Shown here in pieces: positions 44,161-57,935 of a stretch of 64,000 bases of DNA. The notes beneath the pieces were generated by a model. That model searched no databases. It saw only the letters and a list, made by a program, of their open reading frames with translations, and was not told where the DNA came from. The translations under genes were made by a program, and so were the position numbers. Each line of letters begins with the position of its first letter. The first letter of the stretch is position 1. The DNA comes from Entomortierella parvispora. Its lineage: Eukaryota; Mortierellomycota; Mortierellomycetes; Mortierellales; Mortierellaceae. The stretch is taken from NCBI GenBank assembly GCA_963573315.1, contig OY752151.1:1-64000 (forward strand), in the 5' to 3' direction.

Positions 44161-44557
44161 TATTATCTGCATTGCAGTACCACGGGAATAATAATGGCAT
44201 AAACAGACAAGCCACGCGATGGGACTGTCTTTTATTGCTGCTCGGCACGGTGCCAAAGGGCCAAAGAAAAGAGCATTGCTTTTCAGCCATCGGCCTGCAC
44301 GACGCGTTCATTATTGTTGTCCTCCTCCTCTCCCTCTTCGTCCTTTTCTTCATCCATCCACCATCTTTCATCCCCTGCTGCAAGGGCCCAGAGACTGTAC
44401 GAGAAAGAGAGAACGAGACACCCACTCTCCATCCTTCCATTCATCCGTCCACCCAACACGCGTCACCCTCTTCCTCCTTCCCCATTCCTTTCCTTTCCTT
44501 TCCTTTCCTTCCCTTCCCTCTCCCCTCTATCCCTCGGACATCTCTCCCAAAGTACCC

Positions 44558-47500
44558 ATGGCTCCCTTGGCCCCCGTGTGGTGGTTCAAAGAGGTCCCTG
44601 TCCAGTCAGAGACTTTTGTGGACACGCACCATCCTGTACATCATGTAGTGCCTTCACCACGGAATCTACGACCCCTGGCCGACATGGCGGCACGCTCGTT
44701 CGAGCATCAGGGCGGCGTCTTTGCCTTCCCCAGCCAATTTGCAAAGTCGGTCGTGTGGAGGACAAAGGACAATGCCTCGGCGCTCGAGCTGACCTCGCTC
44801 TCGGGCAAGGAAAACACCCCGACGCGCCAGATCACCTTCGTGTTCCATGCGCCCATCCTCCCTGGCGTTCACTTTGGCCCCTTGTCTCCAACCGGCGGCA
44901 TCACCATCACGCTCCTCACCGCCGACAGCGTCCTCTATCGCCTTCAGATCTCGTCCCTGAGCCGGTTCTCCACCAGGGACACGCCTGAGGGCTACTCGTC
45001 CGCGGCACAGATCGCCTGGAGTGGCAGCTTTGAGCCCCAGCTCTTCAACTACCTTGGTGATCGTCAGGCTGCAGTGGCATCCAGCAGCGGCGACCTTTGC
45101 TTAATCCGCACAGCACTGCTAGCAGAAGATGCCCGTCGACATGGCAAGTTGCCTCGGCAGATTACTTGCTATACTCGTAGGGGCATAACTACACTGTGGC
45201 TCGAGACTAACTTGCTTTGCAACCACTCCCTTTTAGACCATGCCGAGGTAAAAATCTATGATTTACGAGACGATTCGCACGCCAACAAGATCCCTCAGGT
45301 GTCCACGATCCAAAAATTCTACTCCCGGTTCCAATCTGCATTGGATAACTCTAGTCTGACCGCCCCTGCAGGATTTCATGAATCACAGGCCAGCATGGAA
45401 ATATTGGCGATGGAAACATTCACTACACATGACGACACTCTGCTGTTCACGCTGCACCAAGACAGGACGATTCGCGTCTGGTCAACTGGTCGTAAACAAT
45501 GTCTGCAGAGCATGAGAACCCCGCCATCGCCAGACGACTCTGGATACCTACACGAGACCATTGGATCATCCGCACGCGCACATCTTGGTATTATGTACAA
45601 CCCTCAAATGCCTTGGGTTTTACGTCTTCTTGCCTACATCCCATCCGAAGGCGAGGCTCAGCTCTCCATCTATACATCAAGGCTGAATGCCACAGAAGAT
45701 GTGGAATTCATGCCCGGATCTGTGAGTGTCGTTCGACCAGAGTCAGCAGGTGCACCAGGATCCAACATCTCAAGCCTTGTGACAATGAGCATCAACTTGA
45801 ACGAGAGTCGCTCTGGTTACACTATCTGGGGACTTTGGGACAGCGACACAAAAGTCTCTGCAAAGTACATGCAGATCGACGATCCACCAGTAGAACGGGA
45901 ACATTTTGACCAATTCATGCAACGGGATTTGTTGGATGGTCGCTGGTGGGCTGTTGCCATGTACTCCCCCTCCAGCGGTCTCATCAAGGATATCAGCTCA
46001 GTAGACGACACTGTTTTGGATCTCTCTCGACATTTTTCAGACTACGTATTCGCCTCAGGTCGCTTTTCGTATCGTACCATCGTAGGTGCTTTCAAGACCG
46101 TCTTTCCCTCTCGCAGTATTGCACCGGATACAAAGTTGCAGGACCAAGTTGTTATTGCAGTAGTAGCGGATAAAACCAAAGGGCATCAACGGGTCTCCAG
46201 GGATCAGGAACGACAGGATGAGATCGCTCTATGGACTCGATTCATCTCAACGTGCGCAAAGATAGATCATGATGCTTCTGTACCACTCTGTCTCTCCGTG
46301 GCTGCCGACACAGGATATATGATCATCGTCAAACAGGATTCCATGAGCTTCCTAACAGCGTGCGACGATTCAGAAATCCTCTATCACACATTCTTGGACA
46401 AGCAATTTGAGGTAGCTCAGTTTGTTGCTACTCCTCCTTCGCAGCTACGGAATACATACCCAAAAATCCAGGATGTCACGTTGAGAAAAGATGTGGCCAA
46501 AATTTTCATGGCCATGAATTTCTTGACAGGAGGACTGGGTGCAAGATCCTTCAAAGGTCTTGAGACTACAATCTCTCATCTCGGCGCAGCTCATGGACCT
46601 AGAAGCTTTGCAGACATTTTCTCTCGTGAGCACTTGCCCCGCTATGTCTCCAAGACCGACATTAACAGAGCTCGCAACTTGGTTGCATCCTGTGGAGCCC
46701 ATACAGACGTTTTTCTATATCTCATTCACCAGCTGCTCTCGAATGTCAACTCGACTCCCTCTGGACTTCATTCGAATCGTTGCATCTTGCCATACGAGGC
46801 TCTGGTAGCCGCAAGCGTTCAACAGCTCGCCTTGAATCGATATGCCATTGCTCAAAATTTCCTGGTCTTGGTGATTGTCATGGCAAGCGCAGTTCCAACA
46901 ACCCGTGTTTGGATTCAGGATGAGATGAGATTTATCTCGGATGCCATGCGGATTGTGCAATCATTGTTGATTCTCAAATGGGTCTCCAGTCAAACCGTAT
47001 CTGCCCCATCATCTGCACTGGAACAACAAATGGCCATGATGAATGTAGACGCGACCTCTGGACACGATACCTCTTCATTGAATCAGCAAAGTCTCATAGG
47101 ATCGCTTCTTAAAACCATGGCCCCAGAGTCCGCCAAGTATGGAACAGTCGAGTTCCCTATCTTCTTGGCGATCCCTCGTGCAGTGTCCACATTTCTGTAC
47201 AAACTCGGCATTCTCAATCAAGGATCGGACGAGAATACAAAATACCATGCAGGATTAGCTCAACGCTTGTCTGGACTAGGGGAAATAACTCTACTAGCTC
47301 AGTTTTTGACCTTGGTACCCACCACCTCCTCGTTGGCGTACTATCAAGGCAAAGCTCTTTTGGACAAAGGACAGCCTGCAGCGGCGCTTCAGCAGTTTAT
47401 GGCGGTCACCGCCTGCTTTGGTATGTTCTGGAAAAGGGTTTATTGAGAGACAGACGAATCAACAGTGTGAGATATTCAATAACAATCAACTTGTTCTCTT

Positions 47501-49793
47501 AGGCAACGACATTCAGAGCGTGGAACAGGAGCTGGATATCATGCAGCTGGAGTATACCAACAAATTGAATCGCGGTCAGGCAAGAGTTCACGACTACTAT
47601 TGTCATGTGATTGAGATTCTTTCAGAGAAAGATGCACACAAAGAGGTCGTCCAAGTTGCCAAGCTTGCTCTTTCTGATCTGCTTAGGGTACGTTTTGTTC
47701 AGTCGTTTTCATGGACACCCCTCCGTTGGACTCTGTGAAGACTGGTTCGTTGTCGTTGACTCTTTATGAATACTTTATACAATACAACTTTAGAACTCAA
47801 AGGTACCAGTGACAGAAACACAGACAAGGGTGATGCTGGCACACATTGTTTGCTCTGGACTCTCTATTGGCGCGTATGAACAATCCTATGCTGCAGTGAT
47901 GCAGATCTCCAACGAGTTGGCGTAAGTTTAACGCGAGTCAGGAGCAAAAAGGTATACATATGGTCGGCAGGCACTGATCGTTTTCTGAACATAAATTCAA
48001 TAGACGAAAGCAATATCTGCGGGTATTTGTCTCTACTATGTGCAATCGAGGCGATGGCGCTAAATTGAGCTTGTTCCCCTTCAAGGGGTTGCAAGATGAA
48101 GTCGAGCGCCTTTTGCTACAGAAGGCACAGCAGGAGCCTGTTTTGTCCTCGCCAGATTATTATTCGATTCTTGCCGCCTATTACACTTATCGTGGCGATT
48201 ACAGAAACGGTAAAGCACATCACAGTAAAACCACGCCGTCTACTGGGGTCAAAACTCGTTGAATACTAACCTCTTTTATATCGCTGTTCATAGTTGCCTC
48301 TGTCATGTGTCAGCAGGCCCAACGATTGACTGACACTTCGGAAGCAACAGAGTCCGTTCCTCTGCTGTTGAGAGAGGCAAGCAAGGCGTACTTGGCAGCT
48401 ATTAATGCACTCCACCTTGCAGGGCCCAAATCGGCATGGGTATCAATCCCTGCTATCGATGAGGTAAGTGGACACATCGATGAGCGACCTTTTCAGAATG
48501 ATCAAGTTGCAAATAACAGCTCAATGTCTGACATAATGCAAAAAAAAAAAAAAAAAATAGAGAGTGAAGCGAAGAAAAATAGAGAAGACAAGTACACACG
48601 GTCTTCCACGCCACGTATCTGCTATGGATCAGAGTTCAGGATATCCATGCAAAACAACAATTGTTCACTTGTCAGACCTTCGTAAAGAATACGCCTTGAT
48701 CGCGGCCAAGATCAAGTTGTTAAGGGAGATTCCAGTCCATATCTTGTCAGGTATGTCATAGGAGCAAGGAAGCTATCATTTAATTTGTGTCTTTTTATGA
48801 ATTTCTGTTTACTGACTTTTGGAGTTGCTCGATGTATATAGCAGCGCTCAAGTTGACACCTGAGGAGACTATCATTATGCTCGTCCGAACTGGATGTGTC
48901 GATACCGCGACATCTTTAGCCGTCCAATACGGCCTGGAATTGGACGTGGTGTTTGATTATTTGGTGGACAAGTATCTGTCGGCTGTAGCACAGGAGCAAG
49001 AGTGAGTGTCTTCGATATGTGCATGATTGTTGACTGTGGAGGAGATGACTGACTGGGATTACACTTTGCTTAGGGAACTTCTTGGAAAGGATGGACTTTT
49101 AGATCCGAGAGACAGTAGTCGGAAGCAGTCCCAAGTAGACAGAACTCGATCGTCGAGTGCTCTCTTGGCATTACAAAATTATCTGGATCGCCACGACAGT
49201 GCCTTGGGAACCAATTTTAAGTACAGATCCAATGTGGTGGCGAGGATGTTGGAGAAGAATGCGGATTTCGACCTTCAACCTTGGTTGACTCAGCACTACT
49301 TGGTAAGATATCCGGAAATACCTTGTGTGCGACTGGATCTGGAACTTGGAACTAAAGATGCACAATCAATTCTCATTACATAATACTAGACTCATAACCC
49401 CGAGGACTTGATCCGCCTCTATCTCAACCATGGTGCATTGGCCAAGGCCGCCCGATTTTCTTCCACAGTAATCCAAACAGTAAGCTACAAAACAGGATGT
49501 TGTACTTGCTGAGAATGACCGAGCGTTGTGCTAATGCTAACGCTTGACCATCTTATGGCTCCTGAAATGACTAGGCAATGAATAAGCACGAGTTGGTTTC
49601 CCGGCATCCAAACGCGCGTTGGCTTCCCTACTCACTTTTGGACGAGATCTTTGCGTTATTGAAAGAGAGGATCGAGCAAGGAAAGGCGGCGACAGGTGAT
49701 CATAAGAGGGAAGAACTGGAGAGTATCAGGAAACAGCTGGATATCGATGTCAACTTGTACCTGGAGAATGTCGAGCGGGAGTCCATCTTTTAA
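44558..49793 (+). CDS. NUP120: Nucleoporin Nup120/Nup160 (outer-ring Y-complex)
   Basis: Ten exons (44558-47421, 47503-47687, 47794-47921, 48004-48209, 48294-48463, 48561-48750, 48842-49001, 49074-49302, 49390-49478, 49575-49793) give a phase-consistent 1479-residue protein; introns are 72-106 bp. The ATG at 44558 has good context (ACCCATGG). The N-terminal half is a WD-like propeller (FTTHDDTLLFTLHQDRTIRVW), the C-terminal half alpha-helical, with HLSDLRKEYALIAAKIKL and TLEEL-like end segments typical of Nup120/160. These proteins form an arm of the Y-shaped scaffold of the nuclear pore and act in mRNA export. A 17-A run directly precedes one acceptor (48541-48557). AAAATAAAATG near 49911 may be the poly(A) signal. 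Confidence 0.85.
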
Positions 49794-50817
49794 GAGATGG
49801 TAAAATGAACCATGGTCTTGTCACCTTACTCCAGCACTCTTGCCTTGCTCGACCCTCAGACCGATTGACTGGACCAGCGAAGAGTGCACGCAAACTGGAC
49901 TTTAAGAAAAAAAATAAAATGACTTTATGTCTTCTCTGGATCATCAAAGGAGAGCGGCACTTGTGTGCCTTGCGATCGGCGTTCAGGCGGGCAGCATGAG
50001 GATGGAGTGTTGCAATGACAAGATGGATGTGATGTGTGATGTGAAGGATGGAAAAAAAAAAAAAAAAAAAAATGCACAAAAAAAGAAAGATATAGGGGTC
50101 GTCGGGTCTGGCCGACACAAAGAGAGCAGAAATAAAATAAAAAAAGGGCGGCACGCGGTTCGTTTGTCCGCATGGCCACAAAAGGGGCTTGCTTCCTTCC
50201 TTCCTTCCTTCCTTCCTTCACCCCTTTTCTTTGCGCAATCCGTCTGTTGTGCCTGCAGGGCAGCGCGGCTGTGTGTGTGGAGAGAGAGAAAGCGAGCAAG
50301 AGAGAGAGGGGATGACGGTGCAGCCGGCCCATGGGACCCGCGTCTTTCGCTCTGCCTGCTTCGCAGGAGCGGGCAGCATGCCGACTGACAAGCTGACTGG
50401 CGAGCCTTGCTGCTTCGTGCGTCAATGCCGACCCCCCTTGTCCCTATTTCACAACGAACAGACATGACAGGCACGTTTGCTGGGAAACAAACAAACAAAC
50501 AAACATGCCATGCCATCGCCACACTCTCCCTTCTCTCTTTCTCTGTTCTCTCATTCTCTCATTCTCTTTCTTTCCTTCTCTTCTGCTTCCTCCCTTTATC
50601 GTCTCCTTTGTGCCTTCCACTCCCCGCTCTTCCGCAAGGAGTCCACGGTCCACCTGCTTCCGCTCCTCTTCATGCACATCCCACACATCCCACACACATC
50701 CCCACTCTTATAGAACTTGTATTTGTCCTCTCCTGTCGTCCTCGTCCTCGTCCTCCAGTAGATTCCCGATCCATCCTTCGCACCAACATCCATAGAGTCC
50801 TCTTTTCGTTAATCCTA
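49794..50817. other. Intergenic region with simple-sequence runs
   Basis: Holds an 18-A run (about 50053-50070), a (CTTC)n run at 50191-50219, (AAAC)n near 50488-50503 and a long pyrimidine-rich stretch (50505-50640) that is probably the leader or promoter of the next gene. The many open frames on the minus strand are compositional. Confidence 0.5.
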
Positions 50818-53800
50818 ATGCTTCCCCGGCCTGTCTCCACGCTGTCCCAGATCGTACTTTTATTCCTACTAGCTGCCGCCATCCTGCCTGTGCAGACCCA
50901 TGCAGGTACTGTGTACATCTACACGATCCCTGTTTGTTGTCACAACCATGTTTTCTCGAGACCAAGCCCTGATGGTCCTGTTCCTATTCCTTCATAGGCG
51001 TCTCCAGTGCCCGTCTGCAATGCCAGTATTCGTTTCTTGGGATCACCAACCTCATTCAGGATCCCTCGTGTACGCTCCTGGCACAGACAGGCACGGATCC
51101 CCCGACAGCTCCCTCGCCTCCTTCTCTGCCAACTGCCCCTGCAATCTCGACTGGGCCGTTGACTGCAGGGCCAACAGTAACCAACCCGTGGTCCTATACC
51201 CCTGGATGGGTTTACAATCCTATCTTCTCCTGCTGCTCCTTTTCCTCTCCAGCCGCCAACAGCACCGATGCCTTACCTCCGACATTGATCACCTCAGCAG
51301 ACCTGTCCGCATCTGCAGCATTGATCGACCAGGGACAGCAGGAACTGCAGCTCTCCGTCAGCTTCTACACCTCGGACAGCTTCTCTTCTGCCAACTCCAC
51401 CCCGTCTTCCTCCTCCAACACCTTCTCGGCCATGATTCGCTTCCTGGACGGCACTGGCTCCTATATGACGATGGATACCTCTGGTGCAGACTCTACTGAC
51501 CAGGCGCAAGCACTCCTCCCGGGCGACGTGGAGAGTCTACTCTACTATGAGTTTGACGTTGTGACATTGGAGGATGTCCGGATCCCTGTTGGCGCCCGTG
51601 CTGTGGTAGTACAAATCCTGGTGCCTGTCGCTCAAACCACGTTCTGCTTTGACTACTTTGCAATGCGACTTGGTAAGTGGCCATGTGCATGGTTTCCCTT
51701 TATATTTTTATTTTCCTTATAATATTCTGTGAATTAACTGGCAGCCTCATGGACATGATAGTGCAAGGGTCGCACTATCCTACGATCCAGAGTCTGATCC
51801 AAAAGTGCTTGATCGCCGTGGGGTCCCTGGTCCTTGTCAACGGTATCGTCATCCCTGTAATCTTGTTCCATGGTCTCCCAGGCTGGATCTGGCGCTCGGC
51901 GTAAGTCAATAATATCTCATTGGCGCGTATCTTGAAGGATCGAGGACATGAAGAACATTCAAACACAAATACTCACTCATTCTTGTTGCAAAAAAACAGG
52001 CCCGTCAACTTTTTTCAAAAGAACCCAGTCGTGGACCACTATGTTCCATTGGCGCTCTTTGTATCAACTTGTCAATGGATCTACAACATCCTACTCCAAT
52101 ACCTTGGCGGATCGTCGTATACAATCTCAATCATTCACTCTCCTCAGGCCATGTGGCTGATCCCCTTGGTGCTTATTGGGACGTTCTTTGCTTCAGCATT
52201 TGTACACTGGGCGCTGTTCCTCTGTTACAATCAAGTAATGCAACGACCTCGGCGGCGGTTCCATGCAGCGCCTCGCCGGTGGAGGGCTCCACTGCTGGGT
52301 TTATGGGCAGCACTCTGTCTGTTTGTGGCCAGGATAGGTATCTTGGTCCTCGCCATCATTCAAGGCGGATACTGGTCGGTACCCATTGGAATCCTCCTGG
52401 CTGTTCCCGAGACTGCTGCCATGGCGTCTGTCATGGTTTTCTTCATCAAGACAATGTGGCTTCTCATAAGGGAAGGTCGTGTCAAGGATGGGCGAGGGAT
52501 CAGCAACCAAGAAGTTCCTTCTGGGGGTCAGGCAGGAAACAATGGAGGAAAGAAGGGAGCCAACCTGTCTCGCTCAGATTCAACAACACCCCTTTGGGAC
52601 GATGCTGCCTCGGTCATGTCCTTGGATGACCCTCAGGATGACTTGGTCAACCTTTCAAGCTATTACCACCGTGCATATGTCAAATCTCTGCTGACGCCTG
52701 AAAATGATCTAAGAGATGCCGCTGGAAGTATGTATGGGCAGTCGACCATTGGATCAGACAAAACTTCTAATGCTCCTGGAAGATCAGGGTTTGGTGGAGC
52801 TAACCGTGGTGCAGGAGACAACACGAGTCGTTATATGGGATCAACGCTGAACACCACCATTTCGATGGCGAGCTCCTCTGCGACAGCCTACACCCGATAT
52901 CCCACAGAATATGACCTTATTATGTCTCCGGAGACAGACCGCAGATTTTTGTCACCTACATCTGGTTTGCCTGGACGTGGAGCAGGAGCGCAGCGTGGAA
53001 GATCAGGAGCACCCTCTGAAAAGTCGACTACTGCTCCGTCTGCACGAAGCGGAGGAGGCTCTAGCGCTGGTCAGCAGCGTCCACCCATGTACAAGACACG
53101 ACCCAGCAGCTCCAATACCAACGTTAACAATCACAAACTCACCTGGAACTCGGCCACAACGTCATACACTACAACATCAGCTGCGTTGCCCATGACAGGT
53201 GCTGCACCTACACCTTCTACATGGGAATACATTATATACCCAAAGCGACATGTCTGGCCGACACTCGTCGGGACTTACTGGCTTATAGCCCGCCTGCCCC
53301 TCCGAATCCTGGTTGCAGTCTTGACGACGTTGGTTCTGTGCTACGATGTACTCTTGAGTATGGGAGCGGCGGATACAGTGGTGGCTGTGCCAGTGTCCTG
53401 CCTTCTTGGCGCCATGGCCTACCCTGGTCAGGCCCAGTTTGACAATACGATGAACGTGGCTCGTGCGATGCACACTGTCAACTTGGTTTTGATCGTCGTC
53501 CTGCTGCCTACTGTGGTGATACTGACAGTGGTACATCAGATCCGGATGGTCCAAAAGTACAATTGGTGCTTACGCCTCCTCAGGATGGGAAACTATGGTT
53601 TTGTTCCTGGAGGTCGAGGTAAGGAAAAGACGTTTGATCAGGACAATACAAAACTCTAAAGCCGATCTAGTCGCTAGCGCTGACGCTTTTTTTTCATTTT
53701 TTTTTTTTTTTAGAGTACACACAGCATCTAAAGCACCCTGTGCGGTTCATCGGATACACAGTTGGTTTTGGTGTAGTCGGTTTGTGCTTCACTGTGTTTC

Positions 53801-55002
53801 TGTTCTTTACCTTGTGCACGCTGGTGGCCATGCTTCTTGTCGCCGCCACTTTTCGATCCTCGATCTTCCGGACTCTGGGCTCGCGCGCTCTTGCTGCGTT
53901 TGGAATCTCTTGTATCCTGGTCCTCATTCTCTGGATTGTTCAAATGTTGGTTATCCGATACCGGTTCCGGATGCCTGGATCTCGCTTCTTACTCTCGTCT
54001 CACAATGCGACCCGTGCAGGATTCTACCATTGGGAGTTCTTTTGGGCTTTTTTCAACATTGTCTTTGGCGCCTTCTCGTTCTGCAAGCGCATCTTGCTCT
54101 CCGTCCTATCGACGGGAATTTATTCTACCAGGATTGACCTGTGTATCATGGGCGGGCGATTTCGACCTTGGGATGGAGGCTACTCGGCTTTTGTAGGTCT
54201 CGTCCTCGCGGACCATGTCCTCAATCACCCGATTGTACTCGAGTTTGTACAAATTCTTCGAGATCTTCTCTTGGTTCGACGACATCCCAATCTGGCACAT
54301 ATTTATATAGATGCGCGCAAGAATGGGCTGTCGAAATCGCAAAATGGACAGGAAAATGAGGAGGATATTCGAAAGCGCAGGTTGATGATGATGATGAGTC
54401 CGCAGCAGCCTTATAGAGGAGGTCCAGGAATGGGAAGAAGAGGCTTGAATGACATTGTAGAAGGAGAGGAAGCGAGAATGGAGGACCTGCTGATGGTCGG
54501 CGGTGGGGCAGCAGGGGTTGGTGTAGCCATTAAAGGGGGGGCTGTCGATCCAGAGGTGTCCAAGGTCCATCACTACTTCCGTCTCGACCATCGTGTCGAT
54601 CGACACGGCACGGGGCAGGGTCCACTCGGTGGAGGTGCCGCGTCGTCTTCTTCAGCCGCGCCATCGTCCCCTCCTCCAGCCTATGGCCAACCGAGTCGAG
54701 GCGTGTCTGGCCTCCATGTTCGGCTGCAGGACTCTCGCACTGTCATTGGTGAGAACTCTGCCGCGGTTTCTAGGGAACAGATCCGACAAAAGATGTCCGA
54801 GGCAAAGCTACGTTCCATCCGCGTGCGCAATCGATGGTTCCTCTTGGTAACCCTGGTGCGGAACCCATCTCTGTGTTCCTTGCGTAGAACTAAGGCTGAG
54901 GACTTTTTGCATCCAATTGGACAAGGCACAGAGTTTCTAGACCATCATAGGAGCCATGAAGAAGAGGCTCTGACCGACATTCAATGGGATCGCGAAGACT
55001 AG
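50818..55002 (+). CDS. STRA6-like (retinol-binding-protein receptor family) polytopic membrane protein
   Basis: Exons 50818-50905, 50998-51672, 51762-51900, 52000-53618 and 53714-55002 give a phase-consistent 1269-residue protein. A signal peptide (MLPRPVSTLSQIVLLFLLAA) is followed by an extracellular domain with Cys-Cys and Ser/Thr-rich loops, then about nine membrane segments: one or two in 265-320, several in 330-450, a 230-residue Ser/Gly/Thr-rich cytoplasmic loop, then further segments from about 720. The C-terminal region has RIDLCIMGGRF, LNHPIVLEFVQIL and RNRWFLLVTLVRNPSL, which resemble the conserved end of STRA6 (the vitamin A uptake receptor). It is about twice the length of animal STRA6 owing to low-complexity loops. 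Ligand in a fungus is unknown. Poly(A)-like AAATAAAATG at 55051. Confidence 0.6.
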
Positions 55003-55360
55003 CCAAGTGAGAGGATGTCACTCTACATGTATTTTCGTGCTTTTTACCTGTAAATAAAATGAGTGATCTCCCATGGAAATCAACGAGAACGATGATTTGG
55101 GAGGGAAAATAAGAATCCCCTTGATGTACGAAATTTTTCTTCTCGGGGTAGCACCTGAGAGAGAAGAAAGTAATAGGGTGCTAAAAAGTGTCTCTACTTG
55201 ACATTCGTATAAGAGGCTGCACTACCCCGAAGAAGAATGCCAAACCACTTTAAGACTTTGTTAGATCAAGAGGCGAACCTCAGTGTGTCTGCATCGATAT
55301 CATAGGGGTATCTTCTGAGGTGAGGTTCAAAAGGTTCAAAACTATGGACTCGGTCTTTAA

Positions 55361-56598
55361 TCAAACACCTTTCTTATTAGAACTTTGATGATGATCTTGC
55401 CCTTGACTCTTGTCCAGGGCAGCCAACACCGACGCCAGAGTGAGATCATTCACGGAGTCAATGACTGGATACGCCTGACCGACTTGATCCAGGACCTGAA
55501 TCGCCTTTCTCAACACCTGGCTATCAGGCGACAAAGATAACCGGGACCGGATTGCATCAACGAGGTCAGCTTCTTTGTTCCGATCTTGGCACTGTCAACA
55601 AGGAGATGAAAGGGCGTGTCCATGACATTGTCCGGACCCGAAATATGGACCAAACTTCCGGTCTGCTTCAGGATTGTCGATCGGTTAGCCCAAATCTACC
55701 ATGCGAAAGAGATGCAGTGTAAGGTAGGTCGAGCAATTGAAGGAAGGAGATTGTTTTTTTATAGACTATGTCAATTTTGTATTCATCGACAGATTTACCT
55801 CGGTTGCCGGACCAACGGTATCGAAGATGAGGTCAAAGACTTGGTTCCAATACACCTGGGTCACATCTGTAGTCTTGTAATCGACCACTTCATCAGCGCC
55901 AATTGCCTTGACCATTTGCACATTGGCACTGGAGCACACTCTGACAACATGGGTTCCCAGTGCTTTGGCCAACTGCACGGCCACGGTTCCTAATAAAACA
56001 GAAGATGACTGAGAATGGAACCTACAGTCGAATCCAGGAAAAATATCCACTGGTACACAATGTCATTCACACTTACCAGCACCACCACTGGCGCCGTTGA
56101 TCAGGACCCTGTCGCCTCTCTTGATCTTGCCTCGGTTCACCAGTGAGATCCAGACAAGAGTTGCGGCCATTGGATAGGCAGCTGCCTGCTCAAAGGACCA
56201 TCGCTAAGGCTCTCTAGTAATCAGAGACACATCCGCCACCGCGTACTCTTGCATCGCGCCAGAGACTCTGAAATCCAACATGGCCATGACTTCGTCGCCA
56301 ATCTGGACCTTGAGTTCGGAATCGGCCTGATCAACCTGGGGTCCGAGGGCCACGACCATGCCTGCGACATCCAAGCTGGGTGTCTTGAACTTTGGCAACA
56401 GATGCCAGAGCATACCACCCTTCATAATTTTCCAGTCGATGGGGTTCACACTAGTGGCGTGGACCCTGATGAGGACTTGGAAGCTACTCAAAGTAGAGAC
56501 TGCAGCAGCATTGTTGAACAACAGCTGCTTCTGTCGGTTCTTGTTGGGGCAGGTCCACCGAATGGACTTACTGTCGAGGAGGGGAAAACTGGAGCCAT
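55361..56598 (-). pseudogene. Zinc-type alcohol dehydrogenase / quinone oxidoreductase-like (MDR family), apparently broken
   Basis: The minus strand encodes a medium-chain reductase: VLIRVHATSVNPIDWKIMKG, AGMVVALGPQVD, then RVLINGASGGAG, TVAVQLAKALGTHVVRVCSS and VKAIGADEVVDYKT (NADP-binding Rossmann fold), and near the end AYPVIDSVNDL. Introns are visible (for example a GTAAGT donor before TVAVQ). An in-frame TAG at 56206-56204, just before WSFEQAAAYP, interrupts an otherwise good frame, and another frame change is needed near 55590. Members reduce quinones or enones with NADPH. A missed intron could explain the second break but hardly the first. Confidence 0.7.
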
Positions 56599-57935
56599 TT
56601 TTCTTTCACTGGTCGATCAAGATCTGGAGAGGAACGAGGGGAGGGTGGACTTGCGTAAGTTGCGTTGTGTTTTGTTGTTGAGGTGATGAAAAGAGTGAGG
56701 GACCGTTTGCTTTTTTGGTTGAGAATTGGAGGATGGCGGGAAAGTCGTGATACTCGATCCTCAGTTTAGGTAAAAAAAAAAGGAAAAAGAAATCGCTGTT
56801 GTGACCAGGCTGCATCGTCCATGTTTGTGTTACGCAGAACGGCGCATAGCGTCCTGTAGACGCATTTGAAGGGCTTGGCCGTCGTGGGCTATATTTAAAA
56901 AAAATGAACTAAGGACGTAAGGATCTTGGCGCTCAAACAAACGAGCTCGTCCCCGCAACGTGCAGACAAGTCAATCTCAGCACTAAGACTGAAGGAGGTC
57001 CCCACACCCTTCGTGAAGTGCAAACGATCGGCCTCTAAAGCTTAGCCACACATCGCGCGTCAAAAAGTAATGTGACTGTTCCGTTGTCTTTAACTTGATC
57101 GAGACGATTTGTTGAGATATGATAGAATCGTCTAAAAGCGATCTCGATCGATGTAAACGACGTGTCCAAGATGCGTCAAGTCGATCGGGCAATCGGTATT
57201 GTGCCAAGACGAGCTTCCGTCACCATGGATTCAATCCGAGATCACTGGCCAACCTTTCTCCAGAAGAACGCGCGCCACAGACGCGTGCGGAGAATATCCT
57301 ATTAGGCAGGTACACTAGTTGCGGGGCGCAAGGTTAAAAGCATGCCAAAGCCTCTTCTAAAGGTGAGATACGAGGCTCCTTTCCTCCTGAGCGCAGAGCA
57401 AGAGGTTCTTCTTGCCACGCAGAGGAAATAATCTCTATATTGAGTATCTGCAACATCTGATACTTTTTTTTTCTTGTTTTGTTGACTTGTGGACAGGAGA
57501 AGCTACTTACCGTACTCCACTGAGCCAAGCGACCGCACAATATGAACTCCCGGCACCCTTGGAGCGAGGGCGTCCACGACATACCGGGATTCTTCTTATG
57601 AATTGAGAGCACACTTCAAACGCAAATCTTCGAGGACATGATTGGCGCCGGAGATAGAAACGTATTGTGCCCATGAGAGCCTTTCATTGCCTCATTGCAT
57701 CTGCATCGAACTTGTGCGGAGGTGTTTGCCGAACTTACTGAGCTCAAGGAGGGCGCTGGGGGCTGAGAGCCACCCGGAAGTGGACTTGACTGACCTGTGT
57801 AGAAGACACTGGGGATGTGTTTTTGCATCTTTTGTCTCTTCTGATCCCCTTCCCCTCCACCTTCCCTTCCCTGCGCCTCCCCTCCAACCCCCTACCCCCT
57901 CTACACACTCAAGTCCAGTCGTGGCCAATTCGGTT
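56599..57935 (-). pseudogene. Possible gene fragment of unknown family
   Basis: Between 57880 and 57340 the minus strand carries coherent text in shifting frames: PSALLELSKFGKHLRTS, then LSWAQYVSISGANHVLEDLR, YVVDALAPRVPGVHIVRSLG, a GTAAGT donor (near 57505) and, after a T-rich/A-rich intron, EEPLALRSGGKEP. At least one stop (TAA/TGA) interrupts it near 57600. It looks like a former gene, but I do not recognise it. From 57330 to 56600 nothing else is supported. Confidence 0.3.

Noticed and set aside
56249..56686. Plus-strand 145-codon frame opposite the quinone oxidoreductase-like gene
   Set aside because: The minus strand shows clear MDR-family motifs with introns; the plus frame has none.
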